A stretch of 64,000 nucleotides of DNA from Oerskovia merdavium (lineage in GTDB: Bacteria; Actinomycetota; Actinomycetes; Actinomycetales; Cellulomonadaceae): the NCBI RefSeq assembly GCF_014836755.1, contig NZ_JACSQF010000008.1, positions 129,542 through 193,541 of the forward strand. The letters run 5' to 3'. Position 1 is the stretch's first letter; every line of letters begins with the position of its first letter. Under the pieces are notes generated by a model. The model was given only the letters and a program-made list of their open reading frames with translations, had not been told where the DNA came from and ran no database searches. The position numbers and the translations under genes are program-made. Positions 1-6,620 of the stretch are shown in pieces.

Positions 1-23
1 CCCCCCCCCCCCCCCCCCCCCCC
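1..23. repeat. poly-C run at window edge
   Basis: The window opens with 23 consecutive C residues, directly downstream of murA in its direction of transcription. No other homopolymer of this length is visible in the window. It could be a real G/C tract, a collapsed repeat, or an assembly edge artefact. The sequence alone cannot decide. Confidence 0.6.
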
Positions 24-59
24 GGCGCCCGTGGGTCGGTCGCTCGGGGTCGGTGCCTG

Positions 60-1376
60 TCAGCCCCGGCTGACGTCGGCTCCGAGCGCGTCGAGCTTGT
101 CCTGGAAGTACTCGTACCCGCGGTCGATCAGGCCGATCCCGCGCACGGTCGAGGTGCCCTTGGCCGTGAGCGCTGCGATGAGGTGGCTGAACCCGCCGCG
201 CAGGTCGGGGACCTCGATGTCCGCCGCGGACAGGGGCGTGGGCCCCGAGACAACCGCCGAGTGGTGGAAGTTGCGCTGCCCGAACCGGCACGGCAGCCCG
301 CCCAGGCACTCCTTGTAGACCTGGATGGTCGCGCCCATGCCGCGCAGCGCGTCGGTGAAGCCGAAACGGTTCTCGTAGACCGTCTCGTGCACGATCGACA
401 GGCCCTTGGCCTGCGTGAGCGCCACGACCAGGGGCTGCTGCCAGTCCGTCATGAAGCCCGGGTGCACGGCCGTCTCGAGCACGATCGCGTTGAGGTCGCC
501 ACCGGGGTGGTAGAACCGGATGCCGTCCTCCTGGACCTCGAACTCGCCGCCGACCTTGCGGAACGTGTTGAGGAACGTCATCATCTCCGGCTGCGTCGCG
601 CCCTTGACGGTGATGTCGCCGCCCGTCGCGAGGGCCGCCGAGCCCCAGGAGGCCGCCTCGATGCGGTCGCCCAGCGCGGTGTGCTGGTAGCCCATGAGCT
701 TGTCGACGCCCTCGATGCGGATCACGCGGTCGGTGTCGACCGAGATGATCGCGCCCATCTTCTGCAGGACGGCGATGAGGTCCATGATCTCGGGCTCGAT
801 CGCGGCGCCCGAGAGCTCGGTGATGCCCTCGGCACGCACCGCGGTGAGCAGGAGCTGCTCGGTGGCCCCGACGCTCGGGTAGGGCAGGGAGATCTTGGTG
901 CCCTGGAGGCGGCGAGGGGCGCGGATGTGGATGCCCTGCTCGCGCTTGTCCACCACGGCTCCGAACTGGCGCAGGATGTCCAGGTGGTAGTTGATGGGGC
1001 GGTCGCCGATCCGGCAACCACCCAGGTCGGGGATGAACGCCTCGCCCAGGCGGTGCAGCAGCGGACCGCAGAAGAGGATCGGGATGCGGCTCGACCCGGC
1101 GTGCGCGTCGATGTCCGCTACGTGCGCCGACTCGACGTCGGTCGGGTCGAGGTGCAGCGTGCCCCCGACCTCGTCCGCGACGACCTTGACGCCGTGCAGC
1201 TCGAGCAGCCCCGTCACGACGCCGACGTCGCGGATCTGCGGCACGTTGCGCAGCACGCTCGGCCCCTCGCCGAGCAGGGAGGCCACCATCGCCTTGGAGA
1301 CGAAGTTCTTCGCCCCTCGCACGGTGATGGTCCCGTTGAGCGGTGTGCCACCGTTGACGTACAGCAGATCGTTCAT
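60..1376 (-). CDS. murA: UDP-N-acetylglucosamine 1-carboxyvinyltransferase MurA
   Basis: Cytoplasmic first committed enzyme of peptidoglycan synthesis; it transfers enolpyruvate from PEP to UDP-GlcNAc. The 438 residues match the family length. The N-terminus carries the substrate-binding Lys23-Asn24 pair (GAKN). The active-site loop reads GGCRIGDRP with the catalytic Cys at about residue 121. The start is the ATG giving MNDLLYV, where homology begins; upstream in-frame codons encode low-complexity residues. A TAATCT hexamer on the minus strand at 1544-1549 could be the -10 box, which would leave a leader of about 160 nt. In many Micrococcales murA follows leuD directly; here leuD lies 41 kb away. 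Because the loop has Cys rather than the Asp of mycobacterial MurA, fosfomycin sensitivity is expected (family knowledge). Confidence 0.95.
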   Translation of the reverse strand: MNDLLYVNGGTPLNGTITVRGAKNFVSKAMVASLLGEGPSVLRNVPQIRDVGVVTGLLELHGVKVVADEVGGTLHLDPTDVESAHVADIDAHAGSSRIPILFCGPLLHRLGEAFIPDLGGCRIGDRPINYHLDILRQFGAVVDKREQGIHIRAPRRLQGTKISLPYPSVGATEQLLLTAVRAEGITELSGAAIEPEIMDLIAVLQKMGAIISVDTDRVIRIEGVDKLMGYQHTALGDRIEAASWGSAALATGGDITVKGATQPEMMTFLNTFRKVGGEFEVQEDGIRFYHPGGDLNAIVLETAVHPGFMTDWQQPLVVALTQAKGLSIVHETVYENRFGFTDALRGMGATIQVYKECLGGLPCRFGQRNFHHSAVVSGPTPLSAADIEVPDLRGGFSHLIAALTAKGTSTVRGIGLIDRGYEYFQDKLDALGADVSRG

Positions 1377-1719
1377 GTGGTCGTCGTCGCCTAGCTCTCT
1401 CGATGGTCGTGCGGATGGGTCGTGCGTCTGACTCGGTCCGTGCGTCCCTGCGGCGCCCGTCGGCCTGGCGGGCCGCTCCGGCGTCGGTGCGCGGACGCCG
1501 CGCGCGGCGCCGTGCTCCCTGTCCCCCAACGCGGGGCATCCGAAGATTATTCACCCACCGGGGCCCGTCCGACGACGGCGGACCCTGCGGCACGTCGCTG
1601 ACCAGCAGCGACGCGGCCCGACCGGGCCCGGCGCCAGAGTGCCCGCTCCCCCGGGCGCCCGACGGCGCAGGCTCGCCTCACGCGTGAGGCGGGCCCCGCC
1701 GTCGGGCACCTGCTGTGTC
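1377..1719. other. gene-free interval: murA leader and deaminase terminator
   Basis: This stretch separates murA from the deaminase gene. It holds the likely murA promoter (minus-strand TAATCT at 1544-1549) with a long GC-rich leader, and the terminator hairpin of the deaminase at 1657-1707. I see no credible gene in it. Confidence 0.6.
1657..1707 (-). terminator. terminator hairpin with CCCGACGGCG-type arm
   Basis: The arm GCCCGACGGCG (1657-1667) pairs perfectly with CGCCGTCGGGC (1697-1707). A second perfect palindrome lies inside, gcctca/tgaggc at 1675-1690. It sits just after the stop of the deaminase gene. The same arm sequence recurs in other terminators of the window. Confidence 0.75.
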
Positions 1720-2757
1720 CTAGGCCTGGGCGGGCTCGTACTGCTCGACGTAGCGGTCGACCGCCGCGAGGTAGTCCGCGCGGCGGTCCTCGTCGATCCA
1801 GGAGGCCTCGAACGAGTTCTTCGCGAGCGTCACGACCTCCGCGGACGTGAGGCCGGCCTTGGCGGCGACCGCCGCGTAGTTGTCGGCGACGTACCCACCG
1901 AAGTACGCGGGGTCGTCGGAGTTGATCGTGATCTTGACGCCGTCGCGCAGGAGCTGGGCGACCTCGGCGGCCTTCATGTCGTCGGTCACGAAGCTGTTGG
2001 ACACGGGGCAGCTCGTCAGGCCGATGCCGCGCGCCTTGACCTCGGCGACGAGCGCCGGGTCCTCGACGATGTTGGTGCCGTGGTCGATGCGGTCGACCTG
2101 GATGGTCTCGAGGACCGTGCGGATGTTGTCGATGCTCCCGACCTGGTCGATGTCGCAGTGCATCGTGAGGCGGTAGCCGAGCTCGCGGGCGCGCTCGAAG
2201 ACCGCGGCGAACTTCTCGGGCGGGTTGCCCCGCTCGTCGGAGTCCAGGCCGACGCCCAGGATCAGGCCCTTGAACGGCACCGAGGCCTCGAGGGTCTCCG
2301 CGGCGCTCTCGGCCGAGTGGTCGCGCAGGAAGCACAGGATGAGGTCGGCGTCGACGCCGAAGTCGGCCGCGGCCGCCGCTGCGCGGTGGTAGCCCTTGAC
2401 GACGGTCTCGAACGGGACGCCGCGCGAGGTGTGCGCCTGGGGGTCGAAGAACATCTCGGCGTGCTGGACGCCGTTCGCGGCCGCCCGCAGGAGGTACGCG
2501 TGGGCCAGCTCGAAGAAGTCGTCCTCGGTCTGCAGCACGTCCATGGCCGGGTAGTAGACCGCGAGGAAGCTCGTGAGGTCCGTGAACCGGTAGGTCGCCT
2601 GGACCTCCTCGACCGTGCTCTGGCCGATGTCGATGCCGTTGCGCTCGGCGAGGCGGAGCTTGAGGTCCGGCTCGAGCGTGCCTTCGAGGTGCAGGTGGAG
2701 CTCGGCCTTGGGCAGCCCGGTGACGAAGTCCAGAGTCGGCTGGAGGGGCAGGGGCAT
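1720..2757 (-). CDS. adenosine/adenine deaminase family protein
   Basis: Purine deaminase of the metal-dependent amidohydrolase fold, 345 residues. The metal ligands are visible: His21-x-His23 in ELHLHLEG, His200, and the NSDDP motif at 279-283. The active-site His is in DRIDHG (about 226). HLHLEGTLEP and PFFDP/FFDPQ-like segments resemble adenine deaminase-type members more than classical adenosine deaminase, so adenine is a possible substrate. Oddly, the family HAGE motif with its proton-donating Glu is replaced by HCDID at 200-204. The start is the ATG preceded by GAAGGAG on the minus strand (around 2761-2768). It is divergent from a transporter gene, which may import the substrate (inference). 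Confidence 0.85.
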   Translation of the reverse strand: MPLPLQPTLDFVTGLPKAELHLHLEGTLEPDLKLRLAERNGIDIGQSTVEEVQATYRFTDLTSFLAVYYPAMDVLQTEDDFFELAHAYLLRAAANGVQHAEMFFDPQAHTSRGVPFETVVKGYHRAAAAAADFGVDADLILCFLRDHSAESAAETLEASVPFKGLILGVGLDSDERGNPPEKFAAVFERARELGYRLTMHCDIDQVGSIDNIRTVLETIQVDRIDHGTNIVEDPALVAEVKARGIGLTSCPVSNSFVTDDMKAAEVAQLLRDGVKITINSDDPAYFGGYVADNYAAVAAKAGLTSAEVVTLAKNSFEASWIDEDRRADYLAAVDRYVEQYEPAQA

Positions 2758-2947
2758 GGTTCTCCTTCGTGAGGGGGTCGTCCTCCCATCATGCCCCCGG
2801 CTCTCGCCGTGACCACATCGCGAGACGGCCACTTCGCCATGTGGGCACGGTCCTTACCGTGGGAGGGAAGTTACCGGGTAGTACGGTCCCCTTCCGTCGC
2901 GCAGGGAGACCTCCCCGAACCATCGTCTGCACCAGGAGCGCACCCCC

Positions 2948-4315
2948 GTGACCACAACGGCCGCCCAACCGTCCGCCGACCCCGAGGCCCCCGCCAACAG
3001 CAAGGGCCGCGTGATCTTCGCGAGCCTCATCGGCACCTCGATCGAGTTCTACGACTTCTACGCCTACGCGACCGCGGCCGTCCTCGTCTTCCCGACCGTC
3101 TTCTTCTCGGCGCTCGACGGCGGGACGTCCCAGCTCCTCGCGTCGTTCGCGGTGTTCGGGGTCGCGTTCGTGGCGCGCCCGCTCGGCTCGATCGTGTTCG
3201 GTCACTACGGCGACCGGATCGGGCGCAAGGGCACGCTCGTCGCCTCGCTGCTGACCATGGGGGTCGCGACGTTCCTCATCGGCCTGCTGCCGCCGTCGAC
3301 CACGCCCGGCTGGGCCGTGCTCGCCCCCGCGCTGCTCGTCGTCATGCGCTTCTGCCAGGGCCTGGGGCTCGGCGGCGAGTGGAGCGGCGCCGCGCTGCTC
3401 GCGACCGAGAACGCCCCCGCGGGCAAGCGCGCGATCTGGGGCACGTTCCCCCAGCTCGGCGCGCCCATCGGGTTCATCCTCGCCAACACGACGTTCCTGG
3501 TCCTCGCCGAGACGCTGACCGACGCGCAGTTCGCCGCGTGGGGCTGGCGCGTGCCGTTCCTGGCGAGCGCGATCCTCGTCGTCGTGGGCCTGTGGGTGCG
3601 CCTGCGGCTCGTCGAGACGCCCGCGTTCCAGAAGGTCGTCGAGACCGGAGCGGTCGCCAAGCTGCCCGTCGCCCAGGTCTTCCGCACGTCGTGGCGCCAG
3701 ATCGTGCTGGGCACGTTCATCATGCTCGCGACGTACGTGCTGTTCTACCTCATGACGACGTTCACCCTGACGTTCGGCACGGCACCCGCCGAGGTCCCCG
3801 CGGGTGCCGACGCCGCCCCCGGGCTCGGCTACGCACGCACCGACTTCCTCGTGATGCTCATCGTCGGCGTCGTGTTCTTCGGGATCTTCACGCTCGTCTC
3901 GGGCCCGATGGCCGAGCGGTTCGGCCGCCGCAAGCACCTCATCTGGACCACTGTCGCGATCATCGTGTTCGGTGCCCTGTTCGTGCCGCTGTTCACGGGC
4001 GGGACCGTGGGCGTCATGACGCTCCTGATCGTGGGCTTCACGCTCATGGGTCTGACGTTCGGCCCCATGGCCGCGATCCTGCCCGAGCTCTTCCCCGCCA
4101 ACGTCCGGTACACGGGCTCCGCGATCGCGTACAACCTGTCGTCGATCCTCGGGGCGGCCGTCGCGCCGTTCATCGCGGTCGCGCTGTGGAAGCAGGCAGA
4201 CGGCTCGCCCGTCCTGGTCGGGGTCTACCTCTCGGCCATGTCGGTCCTCACGCTCGTCGCGCTGCTCATCAGCAAGGAGACCAAGGACGTCGACTACACC
4301 GACAACGTGAGCTGA
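2948..4315 (+). CDS. MFS transporter, metabolite:H+ symporter (MHS) type
   Basis: Inner-membrane secondary transporter of 455 residues with about 12 hydrophobic segments. The N-terminal signature (IGTSIEFYDFYAYATAA, about residues 28-45) is typical of the MHS group (ShiA/KgtP/ProP-like). The loop motif GHYGDRIGRK between TM2 and TM3 and RFGRRKH after TM8 are the usual MFS loops. Substrate is not readable from sequence; MHS members carry organic acids, osmolytes or shikimate. The start is GTG 2948 with AGGAGCG upstream at about 2932-2938. It is divergent from the deaminase gene and closed by a strong terminator. Confidence 0.9.
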   Translation: MTTTAAQPSADPEAPANSKGRVIFASLIGTSIEFYDFYAYATAAVLVFPTVFFSALDGGTSQLLASFAVFGVAFVARPLGSIVFGHYGDRIGRKGTLVASLLTMGVATFLIGLLPPSTTPGWAVLAPALLVVMRFCQGLGLGGEWSGAALLATENAPAGKRAIWGTFPQLGAPIGFILANTTFLVLAETLTDAQFAAWGWRVPFLASAILVVVGLWVRLRLVETPAFQKVVETGAVAKLPVAQVFRTSWRQIVLGTFIMLATYVLFYLMTTFTLTFGTAPAEVPAGADAAPGLGYARTDFLVMLIVGVVFFGIFTLVSGPMAERFGRRKHLIWTTVAIIVFGALFVPLFTGGTVGVMTLLIVGFTLMGLTFGPMAAILPELFPANVRYTGSAIAYNLSSILGAAVAPFIAVALWKQADGSPVLVGVYLSAMSVLTLVALLISKETKDVDYTDNVS

Positions 4316-4327
4316 CGCCCGTCCGGG

Positions 4328-4380
4328 TGCCCGACGGCGGGGCGCACCTTCCCACGGAAGGCACGCCCCGCCGTCGGGCA
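4328..4380 (+). terminator. strong 17-bp terminator hairpin
   Basis: TGCCCGACGGCGGGGCG (4328-4344) pairs perfectly with 4364-4380. The loop contains a further ccttcc/ggaagg stem. It lies 13 nt after the transporter stop codon and shares the CCCGACGGCG arm with other hairpins here. Confidence 0.85.
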
Positions 4381-4481
4381 TCCGCTCCGTGAGACCCGCA
4401 CGAGCCCGTGGCATGTACTTCTGCGGAAGCACGACTTCTCCGCCATGCTGAGGGAACGACGCGGGGGAAGAGGCCGATCCG

Positions 4482-5831
4482 ATGGAGGACGAGGCGCGGG
4501 ACGGGGCGAGCGGCCGTTCGGGAGCAGCTCCCGGGTCGGCACAGCGCACCGAGCGCTCGCAGGACGACGCGAGGCCCGCCCCCGAGGCCGACCAGCTCGA
4601 CTACCGTGCGGTGTTCGCCGCGCTGTCCGCGCCCAAGGTGGTGCTGGCACCCGACCTGACCGTCCTCGACGTCAACGACGCCTACCTCGACATGCTGGGC
4701 CTCCCGGCGACCGCGCTCGTCGGCCGCTCGCTCGACGCGGGCTTCACCTTCTCGCCCGCGGACGACGAGCACGTCGGACGGATCGTCCGCTCATTGGAGA
4801 AGGTCCTGCAGACCGGTCGGATCGACCTGCTCGAACCGTTGCGCATCGACCTGCCCGGTGACCGACCGGGCGAGTGGGTCGAGCGCCACTGGCTCGTGAC
4901 GAACCTCCCGGTCTTTGACGCGAGCGGCCGCGTCGCCGCGCTCGTGCACCGCGCGGAGGACGTGACCGGGGTCGTCCGGAGCTCGCAGCGGACCGCGGCC
5001 GACCGGAGCATCGGGCTCGACGCCGCGGTGGTCGACCAGGCCCTGCACCTGGGGTCCTCGGTCGGCCGGTTCCAGGAGGGCCTCGACCGCGAGCGCCGCG
5101 CGGCGCTGCAGCTCCAGGACTCGATCCTCACCGCGCCCGCCCAGCCCGAGGGGCTGCGCATCGACGTCCGCTACCGGCCCGCCTCGCGCGAGATGCACGT
5201 CGGCGGCGACTGGTACGACGCGTTCGAGCTGGCGTGCGGGTGCACGTTCGTGGTGGTCGGGGACGTCGTCGGGCACGACATCTCCGCGGCGGCGACCATG
5301 GGTCAGCTCCGAGGGGTCATGCGCGGCGTCGCGTACGAGTCGGGCACGTCCCCGGCGACGATCCTCGAACGCACCGAACGAGCGGCCGAAGGACTCGGCA
5401 TCGAGACGGCGGCGACGGTGGCCGCGGCACTCGTGGGGCTCCCCGGCCCGGCCGGCGACCGGGCGCTCACCTGGGTCTCGGCCGGTCACCCTCCGCCCGT
5501 CCTGGTGCGCGCCGACGGCTCGGCCGAGCTGCTCGCGCGGCACAACGACCGGATGTTCGGCCTCGGCTCGGGCACCTCGCGGACGAACCACGCGGACGTC
5601 CTGCACCCCGGCGACACCCTGCTCCTCTACACCGACGGCCTCGTCGAGAGGCGGGACCGACGGCTGCGCGACGCCCTGCGGGACCTGCCGGGGGTCGTCG
5701 AGGAGATCGCGGACGGCTCCCGGGACCGGTTCCTCGACGCCCTGGTCGCCCGACTCGTCCCCCGGCCCAGCGAGGACGACGTCGCCCTCGTGTCGGTCGA
5801 GGTGCTGACGGGTGATGCGAGCGGCGGCTGA
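4482..5831 (+). CDS. PAS domain-containing SpoIIE-type PP2C phosphatase
   Basis: Soluble 449-residue regulator. A disordered N-terminus (1-40) is followed by a PAS sensor domain (about 42-165, containing VLAPDLTVLDVNDAYLDM), a helical linker, and a SpoIIE/RsbU PP2C domain (about 205-440). Metal-binding motifs are present: GGDWYDAF, VVGDVVGHD, LYTDGLVE and EDDVAL. Family members dephosphorylate anti-sigma-factor antagonists in partner-switching networks. No anti-sigma partner gene is adjacent, so its target is unknown. The start ATG 4482 follows a purine-rich GGGGAAGAGG. It is monocistronic between two hairpins. Confidence 0.9.
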   Translation: MEDEARDGASGRSGAAPGSAQRTERSQDDARPAPEADQLDYRAVFAALSAPKVVLAPDLTVLDVNDAYLDMLGLPATALVGRSLDAGFTFSPADDEHVGRIVRSLEKVLQTGRIDLLEPLRIDLPGDRPGEWVERHWLVTNLPVFDASGRVAALVHRAEDVTGVVRSSQRTAADRSIGLDAAVVDQALHLGSSVGRFQEGLDRERRAALQLQDSILTAPAQPEGLRIDVRYRPASREMHVGGDWYDAFELACGCTFVVVGDVVGHDISAAATMGQLRGVMRGVAYESGTSPATILERTERAAEGLGIETAATVAAALVGLPGPAGDRALTWVSAGHPPPVLVRADGSAELLARHNDRMFGLGSGTSRTNHADVLHPGDTLLLYTDGLVERRDRRLRDALRDLPGVVEEIADGSRDRFLDALVARLVPRPSEDDVALVSVEVLTGDASGG

Positions 5832-5871
5832 CGGGACCGGCGGGTGACGGACCGGCGGCTGACGAGGCCCG

Positions 5872-5943
5872 CGCGAGGTAGAGGGATACCGTCGAGACAG
5901 AGGGCCCTGGGCCTCTACCCCGACGCGTCCCCTCTACCTCGCG
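5872..5943. terminator. bidirectional hairpin with CGAGGTAGAGGG arms
   Basis: CGCGAGGTAGAGGG (5872-5885) pairs with CCCTCTACCTCGCG (5930-5943). A smaller agagg/cctct stem lies within the loop. It stands between two converging genes. The arm is shared with a hairpin at 53841-53907. Confidence 0.65.
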
Positions 5944-5962
5944 GAGGGGCGCCCGACGACGG

Positions 5963-6427
5963 CTACGGGTTGTGCACCCGTGCGACGTCGAGGCTCTCGC
6001 GGACCAGTCCCAGGACCACGGCCATCTCGTCGGCGTCGCGCGGCCCGTAGACCATGATCTCGGTCGCGTGGTCGGCGTACTGGTGCGCTTCTCCCCAGCC
6101 TGCCGCGCAGACCTCCTGGGCCCGTTCGCGCGGCAGGCACAGGTGCAGGCTCGTGTCGGTCACGCCGTGCAGGTGGACCGGTTCGAGGCGCTGGTCCGGC
6201 GTCGCGAGGGACGTCGTGGGGTTCGAGGTGCGCTCGTGGCCATCGAGGAACAGTGCCCGGGACGACGCCGGGGAGACCGAGCTGTGCCCTTCTCGGACGC
6301 CCTCGATCGTGGTCGCCGCGAGCACGAGCTCGCCCCACAGCTCGGCCGGCGCCAGCTGGTCGACCTGCCGGTGCGGTCCCTCGTCGGACGTGGTGGGACG
6401 AGGGCCTCGGCGCGGGGTGAGAGTCAT
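5963..6427 (-). CDS. DUF5519/luciferase-like domain protein
   Basis: A 154-residue cytoplasmic protein of unknown function. The C-terminal half, with LHLCLPRERAQEVCAAGWGEAHQYA and EIMVYGPRDADEM, matches my memory of the small DUF5519 family; its metabolic role is not established. The start chosen is the ATG at 6427 (MTLTPRR). No clear Shine-Dalgarno is visible, so a start further in is possible. It converges on the PP2C gene and is flanked by hairpins on both sides. Confidence 0.7.
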   Translation of the reverse strand: MTLTPRRGPRPTTSDEGPHRQVDQLAPAELWGELVLAATTIEGVREGHSSVSPASSRALFLDGHERTSNPTTSLATPDQRLEPVHLHGVTDTSLHLCLPRERAQEVCAAGWGEAHQYADHATEIMVYGPRDADEMAVVLGLVRESLDVARVHNP

Positions 6428-6490
6428 GGGCGGGACGCTAGCGGGACCGGCACGGCTGCGGCGAGGGAATTGCCGGCGCGGGCAGGCTGA

Positions 6491-6549
6491 AGGCGCCCGA
6501 CGACGGAGCGCACCCTCGCGGTGAGGGTGCGCTCCGGCGTCGGGCGCCT
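6491..6549. terminator. 27-bp terminator hairpin
   Basis: AGGCGCCCGACG (6491-6502) pairs with CGTCGGGCGCCT (6538-6549). The stem continues after one mismatch with a perfect 14-bp inner stem (6504-6517 with 6523-6536) and a 5-nt loop. It follows the minus-strand GH3 gene. Arm sequence belongs to the recurring CCCGACG family. Confidence 0.85.
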
Positions 6550-6620
6550 GGGTTCTGCAGCCCTGCCCGGCCTCGGCGGGAGGTGAAGCCTCCCACCGGG
6601 GCCCGGGACGGGCGCCGGGA

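Noticed and set aside
183-1394. Long open frame antisense to murA
   Set aside because: GC-rich third positions keep antisense frames open. The translation is Arg/Ala/Asp-rich with no family resemblance, while the opposite strand encodes an intact MurA.
2789-4549. Long minus-strand frame over the MFS transporter
   Set aside because: Highly charged, low-complexity product (RDEGH-rich) typical of a shadow of a membrane-protein gene in GC-rich DNA.
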